Shown one piece after another: positions 1 to 6,174 of a stretch of DNA of 8,166 nt (the stretch's first letter is position 1; each line of letters starts with the position of its first letter). Position numbers and translations under genes: made by a program. The notes under the pieces are model-generated. The model was not told the origin of the DNA. It saw only the letters and a list, made by a program, of their open reading frames with translations, and did no database searches. The stretch comes from Alistipes sp. (lineage in GTDB: Bacteria > Bacteroidota > Bacteroidia > Bacteroidales > Rikenellaceae), in the NCBI GenBank assembly GCA_017501025.1, contig JAFVXS010000070.1, positions 1 through 8,166 of the forward strand, in the 5' to 3' direction.

Positions 1-461
1 CCCGCTTCTTCGAAAACCAAATTGTAGATAAGTGGGAGTTTATGGATGTGAACGACGAGCTTTACGATAAGGTTGTCGTAACATCGGCAGGCGACTCGCA
101 GAACGTACATCCGGGACAGATTATCTCGGTACGCCGTCTGCGTGACGAGAACTCGGCCCTCAAACGCCGCGATATGCAGTGCGTAGAGGTACGTCCAATC
201 GTTGCTGCAACATCGAATCAGGTACTGCAAGGTATCACTCGTGCAGCATTGCAGACATCGAGCTTTATCTCGGCAGCATCGTTCCAGGAGACGACAAAGG
301 TTCTCAACGAGGCTGCAATTCAGGCAAAGACCGATACTCTCGAAAACTTGAAGGAGAACGTAATCTGTGGTCGTCAGATTCCTGGCGGTACAGGTCTGCG
401 TGAGTACGAAAACCTCGTTGTCGGCTTGAAATCCGATATCGAGTTCCTCACACAGTTGTAA
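1..461 (+). CDS. rpoC: DNA-directed RNA polymerase subunit beta', C-terminal end (partial)
   Basis: This is the last 152 residues of the beta' subunit of RNA polymerase; the first full codon starts at base 3 and TAA ends at 461. Beta' forms much of the active-site cleft and clamp of the transcription enzyme. The visible segment contains the family-diagnostic block ISAASFQETTKVLNEAA, followed by LKENVICGRQIPGGTG. The entry segment RFFENQIVDKWEF and the QNVHPGQI stretch match the Bacteroidetes style of this subunit. An internal ATG at base 42 is not a start, because the homologous reading frame continues upstream of it to the window edge. A strong terminator lies 19 bases after the stop, so rpoC is the last gene of its transcription unit, presumably the usual rpoB-rpoC operon (inferred; rpoB is outside the window). 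Identification is very secure. Confidence 0.97.
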   Translation, partial: RFFENQIVDKWEFMDVNDELYDKVVVTSAGDSQNVHPGQIISVRRLRDENSALKRRDMQCVEVRPIVAATSNQVLQGITRAALQTSSFISAASFQETTKVLNEAAIQAKTDTLENLKENVICGRQIPGGTGLREYENLVVGLKSDIEFLTQL

Positions 462-480
462 TCCAATACCAACCTATATG

Positions 481-515
481 AAAATGGCAACCTTTCGAGG
501 TTGCCATTTTTTTTT
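481..515 (+). terminator. Intrinsic terminator of the rpoC operon
   Basis: A perfect 13-bp stem (aaaatggcaacct at 481-493 with aggttgccatttt at 498-510) closes a TTCG tetraloop at 494-497. The T-run covers 507-515, nine bases in total, four of them inside the stem. On the minus strand the stem is followed by only four T, so it would be a weaker stop for transcripts arriving from the convergent gene. Confidence 0.93.
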
Positions 516-634
516 GGGGGGGGGAGGAGGTGGATGACATTCGCTTCACTAAATAACAATCGGGCTTCGCCACACGACTATTCATCGGCTATTTTGCTGC
601 ATTGCAGCAACGGCTATCGCCGAAGAGGCACTAT

Positions 635-661
635 GGGCGTTAGGGGCGTTAGAGGCGTTAG
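635..661. repeat. Three-copy 9-bp tandem repeat (GGGCGTTAG)
   Basis: Three adjacent 9-base units, GGGCGTTAG, GGGCGTTAG and AGGCGTTAG, differ at one base in total. The unit is a multiple of three, which makes a spurious Gly-Val-Arg repeat in one plus frame; there is no other sign of coding. Confidence 0.9.
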
Positions 662-696
662 GGGGTCATCGGCTCTGCCGATGCGGCTATCGCCGA

Positions 697-733
697 TAAG
701 GTCGGGTAAGGTCAATTAAGGTCTTGTAAGGTC
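697..733. repeat. Four-copy 10-bp periodic repeat (TAAGGTC plus 3 variable bases)
   Basis: TAAGGTC occurs four times at exactly 10-base spacing (697, 707, 717, 727). The three bases between copies (ggg, aat, ttg) are unrelated. The conserved-core and free-spacer pattern differs from simple slippage of an identical unit and resembles regularly phased sites. Confidence 0.88.
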
Positions 734-772
734 TTCCGCTTCGCGGTTTTCGCAATACTCCCTCGCTCTTTG

Positions 773-806
773 CTAGGACTTCTGGGACTTTTAGGACTTC
801 TAGGAC
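773..806. repeat. 9-bp tandem array, TAGGAC type (left arm)
   Basis: The units AGGACTTCT (775-783), GGGACTTTT (784-792) and AGGACTTCT (793-801) are followed by a partial AGGAC (802-806), with an exact 9-base period. The arm is the imperfect reverse complement of the array at 842-875; by hand alignment 26 of 34 positions are complementary. Confidence 0.88.
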
Positions 807-828
807 AGCCGCTTCGCGGCTAATTTTT
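807..828 (+). terminator. Hairpin with T-run between the inverted arrays; possible terminator
   Basis: A perfect 6-bp GC-rich stem, AGCCGC (807-812) with GCGGCT (816-821), closes a ttc loop. It is followed by aa and five T (824-828). It looks like a short plus-strand terminator. However, rpoC is already terminated upstream, so it may instead be the apex of the larger inverted structure at 773-875. Confidence 0.45.
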
Positions 829-841
829 GTTTTGGTCGCCC

Positions 842-875
842 GTCCTAATTGTCCTAGTAGTCCTAGCTGTCCTAG
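842..875. repeat. 9-bp tandem array, GTCCTA type (right arm)
   Basis: GTCCTA starts at 842, 851, 860 and 869, each copy followed by three variable bases (att, gta, gct), with an exact 9-base period. GTCCTA is the reverse complement of TAGGAC, so this array mirrors the one at 773-806 across a 35-base spacer that contains the 807-828 hairpin. Confidence 0.88.
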
Positions 876-969
876 TGCGGCGTATGCGACAGCGACAAAA
901 CCGCAGCATACACAACGTATGTGAGGATTTTGGAGTGGAGTGTAACGCAGCAGAAGCCCGCCAAATCGT

Positions 970-3777
970 CTATCTCCTTATGCCGATAAGATTCCTTGGC
1001 TTAACCCTTATAGAGTGTCTGTTTCTGCAAACCTCACCATCATCGGTGATACCCTCGATAATTATATCATAGGAGGTCTCACGGTCGGCAGTATAGAAAG
1101 ATACCGCAGCCATACCCAACGAGTCGGGACGGATAAGTGGCTCCCACGCAATGGTATAACGCATATCACGTACATCGGTCAATCGTGAGTCGAATGTAGG
1201 ATACTTTGGTTTGTAGAACTCTATCGGCTTCTGACAACCACGCACAGTGACACGAGCAATCGCATCGCTTGATATTGTAGCACGCAAACCCTCCTGACTA
1301 ACCTGCATAATGATAGCACCTGCCGGAGCCGAGATGCCCAACATCTGTGCTGCACGACCATCGATGAATGAGATACGTTCAATATATTTTGGGTCGTACG
1401 ACCATATATCGTCGATGTGTGCAACATTACCATTCAGGATAAATTCCGGGGTACGGAAGTCGGCCGTATCGGTATCTGCATCGCCACTAAAATCGACCCC
1501 TCCCGACGATGATACCGTATCGTGTTCATCGGTTGGATTCTCCGTAATATCGACTACCGAGGAGGCATCACGTTGTATATCGAGATACTCGCGACGTGTG
1601 GTAATGACATTGCCCAAAACATCCAACTCCTTGAATGTCATAAGTATCTCTGCCACCGAGCCGTAGCGTGACAAATCGCCGTGAGCGGTACTACCTCGAC
1701 TACCCGATGCAAAGAACGGTGTGGAGAGTTTGCGACCAACGACAACAATCTCTTCGATATCGACAATACGTTCGCCACCCTCGTAGAAGTACTTTTCGCG
1801 AGCCGTTTCGAGGAATTTTCGCGATATCGGCTCAACATAGTTTTTGTAGTATGGACGGTCGCTGACAATATCGATTACGGGATAGTTGTCGCTCTCGATT
1901 TTGATGCTTACCGTAGTATCCTTACCTCGTTTGTTGAGAGCCTGCACAAGATATACCACATCTTCGTTATGAGGCAAACCTGTGACAATGAAGTCGTTAT
2001 ACTCGTTCAATTCGAAGTGGTCAAACTGCTTGGTCTTGGTATTCATCACTACGATACTTGGTTTGCGGGCACGACCCAGCAGACCATATACCGAGCCTGA
2101 AATCGTCTGTGTCTCCTCCATCGGATGAATAATACGAGGCAACTTACGAGCCATTACGTGTTCCAAATCGTAGCGTCGCCAACCGTTGGTCATCATTACC
2201 AAATCGAGTTGGTTGGCACGACGAGGCGTATCCTCCTCGAAGTAGTAGCCCGGATTCTCAACCTCGCCCTTCAAATCGGACGAAAGCAACATATAGGAGA
2301 GGATATTCGGAGCCTTTTCGTCGAGCGGAACCATCGTTGCATCGGTAACACTCATCGAGAAGTTACCCTTTGCAGGTTTGCCGTCGGAGCCCTTTACCGC
2401 AATTGTAGCACGCACGAGTTGTCGCTGCTCGAACACCTCGCCAACCATAATATCGGCAGTGGCGTAGCGATTATCACGAACATAGAATAGACGTTCTGCA
2501 ACTATTTTACGGGTAGGGCGATGTACCACCGAGACCTGCGCGATACCATCGAACATATCCTCATTACGCAGACGCAGTGGCTGCACAAGGCTCTCGACAA
2601 CGGTCATAACCGCTCCGCGAGAGTGTACTACGCAGGCATAGTCTGCCAGATTTTGGTCGGGGGTTGCTTGTGCCAGAATCGTATAGCCGTTGTTTTGACG
2701 CATTACTCGCAGAGCTACGCCCGAAGGCTGTGCCACAGGCAGGTCGAAACGACGTGTCAAACCATCGGCAGAGGTAACTTCGGCATAGTATTTAACTCCC
2801 GGCTCGGCACACATCGCAAAACGTCCCATACCGAGGTGTTCGCTCTTAAATTTCGATATCTCCTCGCCCGCTTCGTTGTATATCGCACCCTCGACCTCCA
2901 CCGAGCGACCATTTGCCGATTGAGCCTTAAATGCTACAACCTGCACCAAATTGGCGATAAGGTTACCGCCCTCGGGACAGAACTGCACATCGAAGTTGTT
3001 TGTAAAAGATGGCATCTGCACATAGCGGCTCAAATCGCGGCTATTGGCTCGGATATGCAGTTCAAAACCATCGTGTACACTATCCGAAGGGGTGAATTTC
3101 ACTTTGATAGCACCGCTTTTGTCGGTACGTTGCGACCCTCCACGCGAACGACCATCGATTATCGAGCGATAGCGTACCGGTGTCGAGACAATAGGCAATC
3201 CATTCTGGTCCACAAAGCGAATATTGGCAATGAACTGACCCTTTTCGCCCTCGCTATAACTTATCGAAGTTGTGATGGCGTCGTCGATAGCATTACCTAT
3301 ATATACATCTTTCGTGAAGAAGTAGCCCATATCGAAGTTCATCATCCAACGTGTATAGGCACGCAACTTATAGCGACCCGACGTAAGTCGAGCCGAGAGC
3401 ATAAATGTTCCGATAAACTGCTTGTTGGTGGCTGCAATTTTCACACGCTCGACCAATCGGCCTTCGGGACTGATGAGCTCGACATATATAAAATTCGATG
3501 CCGAATTGCGAGTCAGCATCGTAGCGTGTACCAAATAACCACTGAAATAGAGAGTTTCGCCCGCACTGTAATATGGGCGGTCGGTCATCAGATAGAGCTT
3601 CTCGAATACTCCTCCGCTATTGTAGAAGTGGGTATAATCATCCCGCAAACTCTCTGCAAAAGTTTTGGTTGGTGAGAGCATCTCCTCGGGCAATTGTTGC
3701 GTGTTGCGACGTTTAGCACTCGCTTCTGTTCCGCAAAAGAGCGATACGAGTAGCAATATCGAGAGAAATCGTTTCAT
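970..3777 (-). CDS. Large secreted protein with macroglobulin-like and TonB-plug-like regions
   Basis: This encodes 935 residues. I chose the ATG at 3777 because it gives a clean signal peptide (MKRFLSILLLVSLFCGTEASA, cleavage near residue 19-21) and has AGGAAA five bases upstream; the in-frame ATG 27 codons earlier adds a segment that would bury the signal. Residues 60-160 carry the MG2-like pattern TDRPYYSAGETLYFSGYL and SGRYKLRAYTRWM. More beta-sandwich-like sequence follows to about 450, then the conserved NGWRRYDLEHVM (531-542). Residues 674-830 resemble a TonB-receptor plug (IEEIVVVGRK, then YIERISFIDGRAA and APAGAIIMQV), and the tail 852-915 has FYKPKYP and TIAWEP blocks. The plug is split by an acidic Ser/Gly/Asp-rich insert near 745-773. 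There is no beta-barrel, so it cannot be a transporter alone. Known relatives are large Bacteroidetes envelope proteins of uncertain role. A periplasmic or outer-membrane location is inferred. Confidence 0.85.
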   Translation of the reverse strand: MKRFLSILLLVSLFCGTEASAKRRNTQQLPEEMLSPTKTFAESLRDDYTHFYNSGGVFEKLYLMTDRPYYSAGETLYFSGYLVHATMLTRNSASNFIYVELISPEGRLVERVKIAATNKQFIGTFMLSARLTSGRYKLRAYTRWMMNFDMGYFFTKDVYIGNAIDDAITTSISYSEGEKGQFIANIRFVDQNGLPIVSTPVRYRSIIDGRSRGGSQRTDKSGAIKVKFTPSDSVHDGFELHIRANSRDLSRYVQMPSFTNNFDVQFCPEGGNLIANLVQVVAFKAQSANGRSVEVEGAIYNEAGEEISKFKSEHLGMGRFAMCAEPGVKYYAEVTSADGLTRRFDLPVAQPSGVALRVMRQNNGYTILAQATPDQNLADYACVVHSRGAVMTVVESLVQPLRLRNEDMFDGIAQVSVVHRPTRKIVAERLFYVRDNRYATADIMVGEVFEQRQLVRATIAVKGSDGKPAKGNFSMSVTDATMVPLDEKAPNILSYMLLSSDLKGEVENPGYYFEEDTPRRANQLDLVMMTNGWRRYDLEHVMARKLPRIIHPMEETQTISGSVYGLLGRARKPSIVVMNTKTKQFDHFELNEYNDFIVTGLPHNEDVVYLVQALNKRGKDTTVSIKIESDNYPVIDIVSDRPYYKNYVEPISRKFLETAREKYFYEGGERIVDIEEIVVVGRKLSTPFFASGSRGSTAHGDLSRYGSVAEILMTFKELDVLGNVITTRREYLDIQRDASSVVDITENPTDEHDTVSSSGGVDFSGDADTDTADFRTPEFILNGNVAHIDDIWSYDPKYIERISFIDGRAAQMLGISAPAGAIIMQVSQEGLRATISSDAIARVTVRGCQKPIEFYKPKYPTFDSRLTDVRDMRYTIAWEPLIRPDSLGMAAVSFYTADRETSYDIIIEGITDDGEVCRNRHSIRVKPRNLIGIRR

Positions 3778-3782
3778 AGTTA

Positions 3783-3788
3783 TTTCCT
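3783..3788 (-). promoter_or_regulatory. Ribosome binding site deciding the 3777 start
   Basis: AGGAAA lies on the minus strand, five bases before the ATG at 3777. It is one of the few purine-rich sites in the window at good spacing, and it supports the shorter start with the signal peptide. Confidence 0.6.
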
Positions 3789-3801
3789 GAAAATAGTCGT
3801 T

Positions 3802-3834
3802 CAAAGGTAATAATTTTTCCTTAAAATTTGTAAA
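3802..3834 (-). promoter_or_regulatory. Bacteroidetes-type promoter of the MG/plug-like gene
   Basis: On the minus strand TACCTTTG (3809 down to 3802) matches the Bacteroidetes -7 consensus TAnnTTTG exactly. Twenty-one bases upstream is TTTA (3834 down to 3831), a three-of-four match to the -33 TTTG. Transcription would start near 3795, leaving a leader of about 18 bases that contains the AGGAAA site. Promoter activity is inferred from consensus only. Confidence 0.6.
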
Positions 3835-3845
3835 AATGCACTCAA

Positions 3846-3864
3846 ATAAAGATTGCATCTTTAT
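3846..3864. promoter_or_regulatory. 8-bp inverted repeat, candidate operator
   Basis: ATAAAGAT (3846-3853) and ATCTTTAT (3857-3864) form a perfect inverted repeat around TGC. It sits upstream of the -33 region of the minus-strand promoter, a position suited to an activator. A related shorter repeat, AAAGT-TGC-ACTTT, lies at 3916-3928 near the plus-strand promoter. The sequence is A/T-rich, so chance is possible. Confidence 0.4.
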
Positions 3865-3918
3865 CTATGAGGTCAGATTGTCCAAAAAGTTAAATCGAAT
3901 ATAAAAACTTTATGCAAA

Positions 3919-3949
3919 GTTGCACTTTTAGTCAAAAAGTTGTAACTTG
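3919..3949 (+). promoter_or_regulatory. Probable promoter of the esterase gene
   Basis: GTTG (3919-3922) is separated by 20 bases from TAACTTG (3943-3949), which resembles the TAnnTTTG -7 box with one T missing. Spacing fits the Bacteroidetes -33/-7 layout. A start near 3956 would give a leader of about 65 bases. The -33 element falls inside an inverted repeat (AAAGT-TGC-ACTTT, 3916-3928), and a second one (AAGTT-gt-AACTT, 3937-3948) covers the -7 box, so regulator binding could block it. Confidence 0.45.
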
Positions 3950-4022
3950 CACGAAATTATGGGCTCAAAAGCCGATTTTAAGGCGTGAAAGTACAAACAA
4001 TTTTATTTCTACTAATAGAGTT

Positions 4023-6005
4023 ATGAAACGTTTTATCAAACTTTTGACAGTGGCAATCATTGCGTTTGCCACCGCATTTAGTGCTATGGCACAGGAAGTT
4101 GAGAAGTTCGAATCGCTAACACTTCCATCCGTTATGGGCAGCAATATGGTATTGCAGCAGAATGCCACAAACTACATTTGGGGCTATGCAAAACCAAAGT
4201 CGAAGATTACCGTTACAGTCGATTGGCAGGCAAAGCCTCTCGCAACCAAAGCCGATGCAGATGGTCTTTGGAGAGTTGCAGTTGATGTTCCTGCGGCAAG
4301 CTTCGACCCACACACCATCGAAATCAAGTGTGGCAAGAGTGAGAGTGCAAAACTCGAAAACATCCTCTTCGGCGAAGTTTGGCTCTGCTCGGGTCAGTCG
4401 AATATGGAGTTCCGTGTTGATCGCACGCTCGATTTCAAGGCCGATTTGAAGAAGCCGATGAACACCAACATCCGCTTCCTCTGCACAGGTCGTATCTCGG
4501 CAGAGACTCCACAGTACGACATCCCTAAACAAGCAAAGTACAACACTACTTGGCAGGTTTGCAATCCGGAGGAGTTGGCAAAATTCTCGGCTGTGGCTTA
4601 CGGCTTCGGCAAGGAGTTGCAGGAGACTCTCGGTGTACCTGTTGGTCTGATTGACGCATCGTTCGGCGGCACATTCATCGAGGGCTGGCTCAAACCTGAA
4701 ATCATCGCAGAGGATGCAAAAATCGCTATCGACGCAGGCAAAATCCGCCACAAGGTTTGGAAGGGCAAACCTTCGCACCTATACAACGCAAACATCTACC
4801 CTATCCGCTTTACTACCATTGCCGGTACTATCTGGTATCAGGGTTGTGCCAACGTGGCAAACTCGCCTCGCGGTTACGAGCACTCGTTGGAGGTACTTAT
4901 CAACTCGTGGCGTGAGGAGTTCCGCTCGCCTGAAATGCCTTTCTATGTAGTTCAGATTGCACCTTACATCTACAAGGATATCCGTGGTGCACAACTTCGT
5001 GAGTCGCAGGCAAAAGTTGCCGACAAGGTTGAGCATTGCGAGTTGGTCGTAACTATCGACCAGCAGGAAAACCCTTGCGACATTCACCCTCGTCGTAAGG
5101 TAGATGTTGCTCACCGTCTTGCACAGTGTGCATTGGGCGAGCACTACAAGAAGGATGTTGGCACATTCCGTTCGCCAGCATACGAGTCTATGGCTGTTGA
5201 GGGCGACAAGATTCGTGTACGTTTCAAGAATGTTCCTACATCGCTCGTTGTTAAGGGTGGCGGTCGCATCAACGGCTTCCAGCTCGCATCGGCAGATGCA
5301 ACAAATCCAAAACTTCTGCACTTCGCATTGGCAGAGGCTTATATCGACAGCGACAACTCGATAGTTGTTCACGCAGAGGGTATCACCAACCCTGTGGCTG
5401 TACGTTACTGCTTCAACGAGGACGAGGGTAACGTCTTCTCGGCAGAGGGTCTGCCATTGGCACAGTTCCGCTCGGACGACAGCAATATATCGTACGGTGT
5501 CCGTCCATACGTAGAGGCTCCATCGGAGATTGCTATCACATTCGAGGGCCCTAGTACCTACAAGAACAAGAAGGGTGTGGATGCACCATACTACGTAAAG
5601 ACCACTCTCCGCGAGGGCGAGCATATGTGGCCTAACCTCCGCCAGAAGTTCAGCGAGGAGTATCCAAAGGAGTTCGAGGGCTTCGAGGTTGTAGCCGGTC
5701 CATCGATTGCGAAGACACTGACCGCTGGCGGTAAAATCACTGCACACGGCGACGGTCGCGTATATTGCATCGTTCGTGCAAACATTGGCGACTTCCAGAA
5801 GATTGCTTACAAGACCAAGTGGAGAGCATTGCCACAGACCTATATCAAGGCCGTTAAACCTGATGGCTCGAAGTTGGGTTCGTACCAATACATCGCATAC
5901 CACGACGTAAAGGCGGGCGATGTTATCGAGTTGCCACGCATCAAGGACCACTACTCGGTATTTGTTTTGGCAAAGAGCATCAACTTTGTACCAACAGACA
6001 AATAG
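4023..6005 (+). CDS. Secreted sialate O-acetylesterase-type (SASA/SGNH) esterase
   Basis: This encodes 660 residues. The start at 4023 gives a signal peptide, MKRFIKLLTVAIIAFATAFSAMA, with likely cleavage before QE; the frame opens 37 codons earlier, but those residues do not look like an export signal. There is no lipobox Cys, so a soluble periplasmic or secreted enzyme is expected. Residues 34-98 form the usual N-terminal beta region (MGSNMVLQQ and YIWGYAKP). The esterase core has GQSNM with nucleophile Ser126, the FGGT block with Gly216, WYQG at 271-274, and the DIHP catalytic pair Asp353/His355. Such enzymes remove O-acetyl groups from sialic acids or from plant glycans such as xylan; the substrate cannot be told here. 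The common Glu of WYQGE is Cys275. Residues from about 500 form an extra C-terminal region I cannot name. It is transcribed alone, closed by a terminator 19 bases after the stop, and divergent from the MG/plug-like gene. Confidence 0.9.
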   Translation: MKRFIKLLTVAIIAFATAFSAMAQEVEKFESLTLPSVMGSNMVLQQNATNYIWGYAKPKSKITVTVDWQAKPLATKADADGLWRVAVDVPAASFDPHTIEIKCGKSESAKLENILFGEVWLCSGQSNMEFRVDRTLDFKADLKKPMNTNIRFLCTGRISAETPQYDIPKQAKYNTTWQVCNPEELAKFSAVAYGFGKELQETLGVPVGLIDASFGGTFIEGWLKPEIIAEDAKIAIDAGKIRHKVWKGKPSHLYNANIYPIRFTTIAGTIWYQGCANVANSPRGYEHSLEVLINSWREEFRSPEMPFYVVQIAPYIYKDIRGAQLRESQAKVADKVEHCELVVTIDQQENPCDIHPRRKVDVAHRLAQCALGEHYKKDVGTFRSPAYESMAVEGDKIRVRFKNVPTSLVVKGGGRINGFQLASADATNPKLLHFALAEAYIDSDNSIVVHAEGITNPVAVRYCFNEDEGNVFSAEGLPLAQFRSDDSNISYGVRPYVEAPSEIAITFEGPSTYKNKKGVDAPYYVKTTLREGEHMWPNLRQKFSEEYPKEFEGFEVVAGPSIAKTLTAGGKITAHGDGRVYCIVRANIGDFQKIAYKTKWRALPQTYIKAVKPDGSKLGSYQYIAYHDVKAGDVIELPRIKDHYSVFVLAKSINFVPTDK

Positions 6006-6024
6006 TCTATTTTCGACAACCATT

Positions 6025-6060
6025 AACTGCTCGACCCACAAAAGGTTGAGCAGTTTTTTT
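6025..6060 (+). terminator. Intrinsic terminator after the esterase gene
   Basis: A 12-bp stem with one G-T pair (aactgctcgacc at 6025-6036 with ggttgagcagtt at 6044-6055) closes a 7-base loop. Seven T follow at 6054-6060. It separates the esterase transcript from pyrH. Confidence 0.9.
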
Positions 6061-6133
6061 CTGCAAATAGCCGAGCGAGGGTTATTTAGCATAAAAAATA
6101 GATAGCCTCGTATATTTTTTCGTAAATTATTAT

Positions 6134-6141
6134 TATATTTG
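6134..6141 (+). promoter_or_regulatory. Probable -7 box of the pyrH operon promoter
   Basis: TATATTTG matches TAnnTTTG exactly and lies 33 bases before the pyrH ATG. No clear -33 TTTG is present at the expected distance upstream; that stretch is only T-rich (6115-6120). The start would fall near 6148. Confidence 0.5.
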
Positions 6142-6174
6142 CGTAAATAGAAGTGCTATAAACGTATTACAACA

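Larger units (their letters stand above)
563..746. repeat. Cluster of short tight-loop hairpins
   Basis: Six small inverted repeats with 3-4 base loops occur within 184 bases: GGC-ttc-GCC (563-571), TTGCTGC-att-GCAGCAA (594-610), CGGC-tatc-GCCG (611-622), CATCGGC-tct-GCCGATG (667-683), a second CGGC-tatc-GCCG (684-695), and CCGC-ttc-GCGG (736-746). The 13-mer CGGCTATCGCCGA occurs twice, at 611-623 and 684-696. The CCGCTTCGCGG core recurs at 809-819. Several hairpins directly abut one another. The function is unknown. Confidence 0.75.
516..969. other. Patterned convergent intergenic region without a credible gene
   Basis: This stretch of about 450 bases separates the rpoC terminator from the stop codon of the minus-strand gene. 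I see no protein gene in it: the open frames over 501-719 and 827-1072 get their residues from tandem repeats (for example a repeated Gly-Val-Arg stretch) or run antisense into the next gene. It begins with a run of nine G directly after nine T, then holds short 3-4 base loop hairpins, four tandem arrays of 9-10 bp period and an inverted pair of such arrays. From 876 to 969 I see only one small inverted repeat, CATAC/GTATG at 907-921, and nothing else I can name. No obvious terminator for the minus-strand gene lies close to its stop. Confidence 0.8.

Noticed and set aside
501..719. Open frame with repeated Gly-Val-Arg in the intergenic region
   Set aside because: It overlaps the rpoC terminator and the G-run; its repeat residues come from the 9-base DNA array and no domain or ribosome site supports it.
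516..969. CRISPR array or mobile-element end in the repeat-rich gap
   Set aside because: Repeat units are 9-10 bases with 0-3 base spacers, far too short for CRISPR, and no transposase gene or terminal inverted repeat with target duplication is visible.
827..1072. Open frame with a hydrophobic Val/Leu-rich start, possibly a small membrane protein
   Set aside because: The hydrophobic run is produced by the GTCCTA array, and its second half is antisense to the end of the minus-strand gene.
2521..3675. Long plus-strand open frame of 384 codons
   Set aside because: It lies wholly antisense to the 935-residue secreted protein, whose recognisable motifs and signal peptide show which strand is coding.
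3912..4022. In-frame upstream start for the esterase
   Set aside because: It adds 37 residues before a textbook signal peptide and would begin upstream of the proposed transcription start.
4779..6092. Long minus-strand open frame of 437 codons
   Set aside because: It is antisense to the esterase, is rich in Cys/Leu/Val as antisense frames of this codon use are, and crosses the esterase terminator.
6076..6120. Second possible terminator: CGAGG (6076-6080) with CCTCG (6106-6110) followed by a T-rich run
   Set aside because: The loop is 25 bases with only a weak A/T inner stem; a good terminator already lies just upstream, so chance pairing is likelier.
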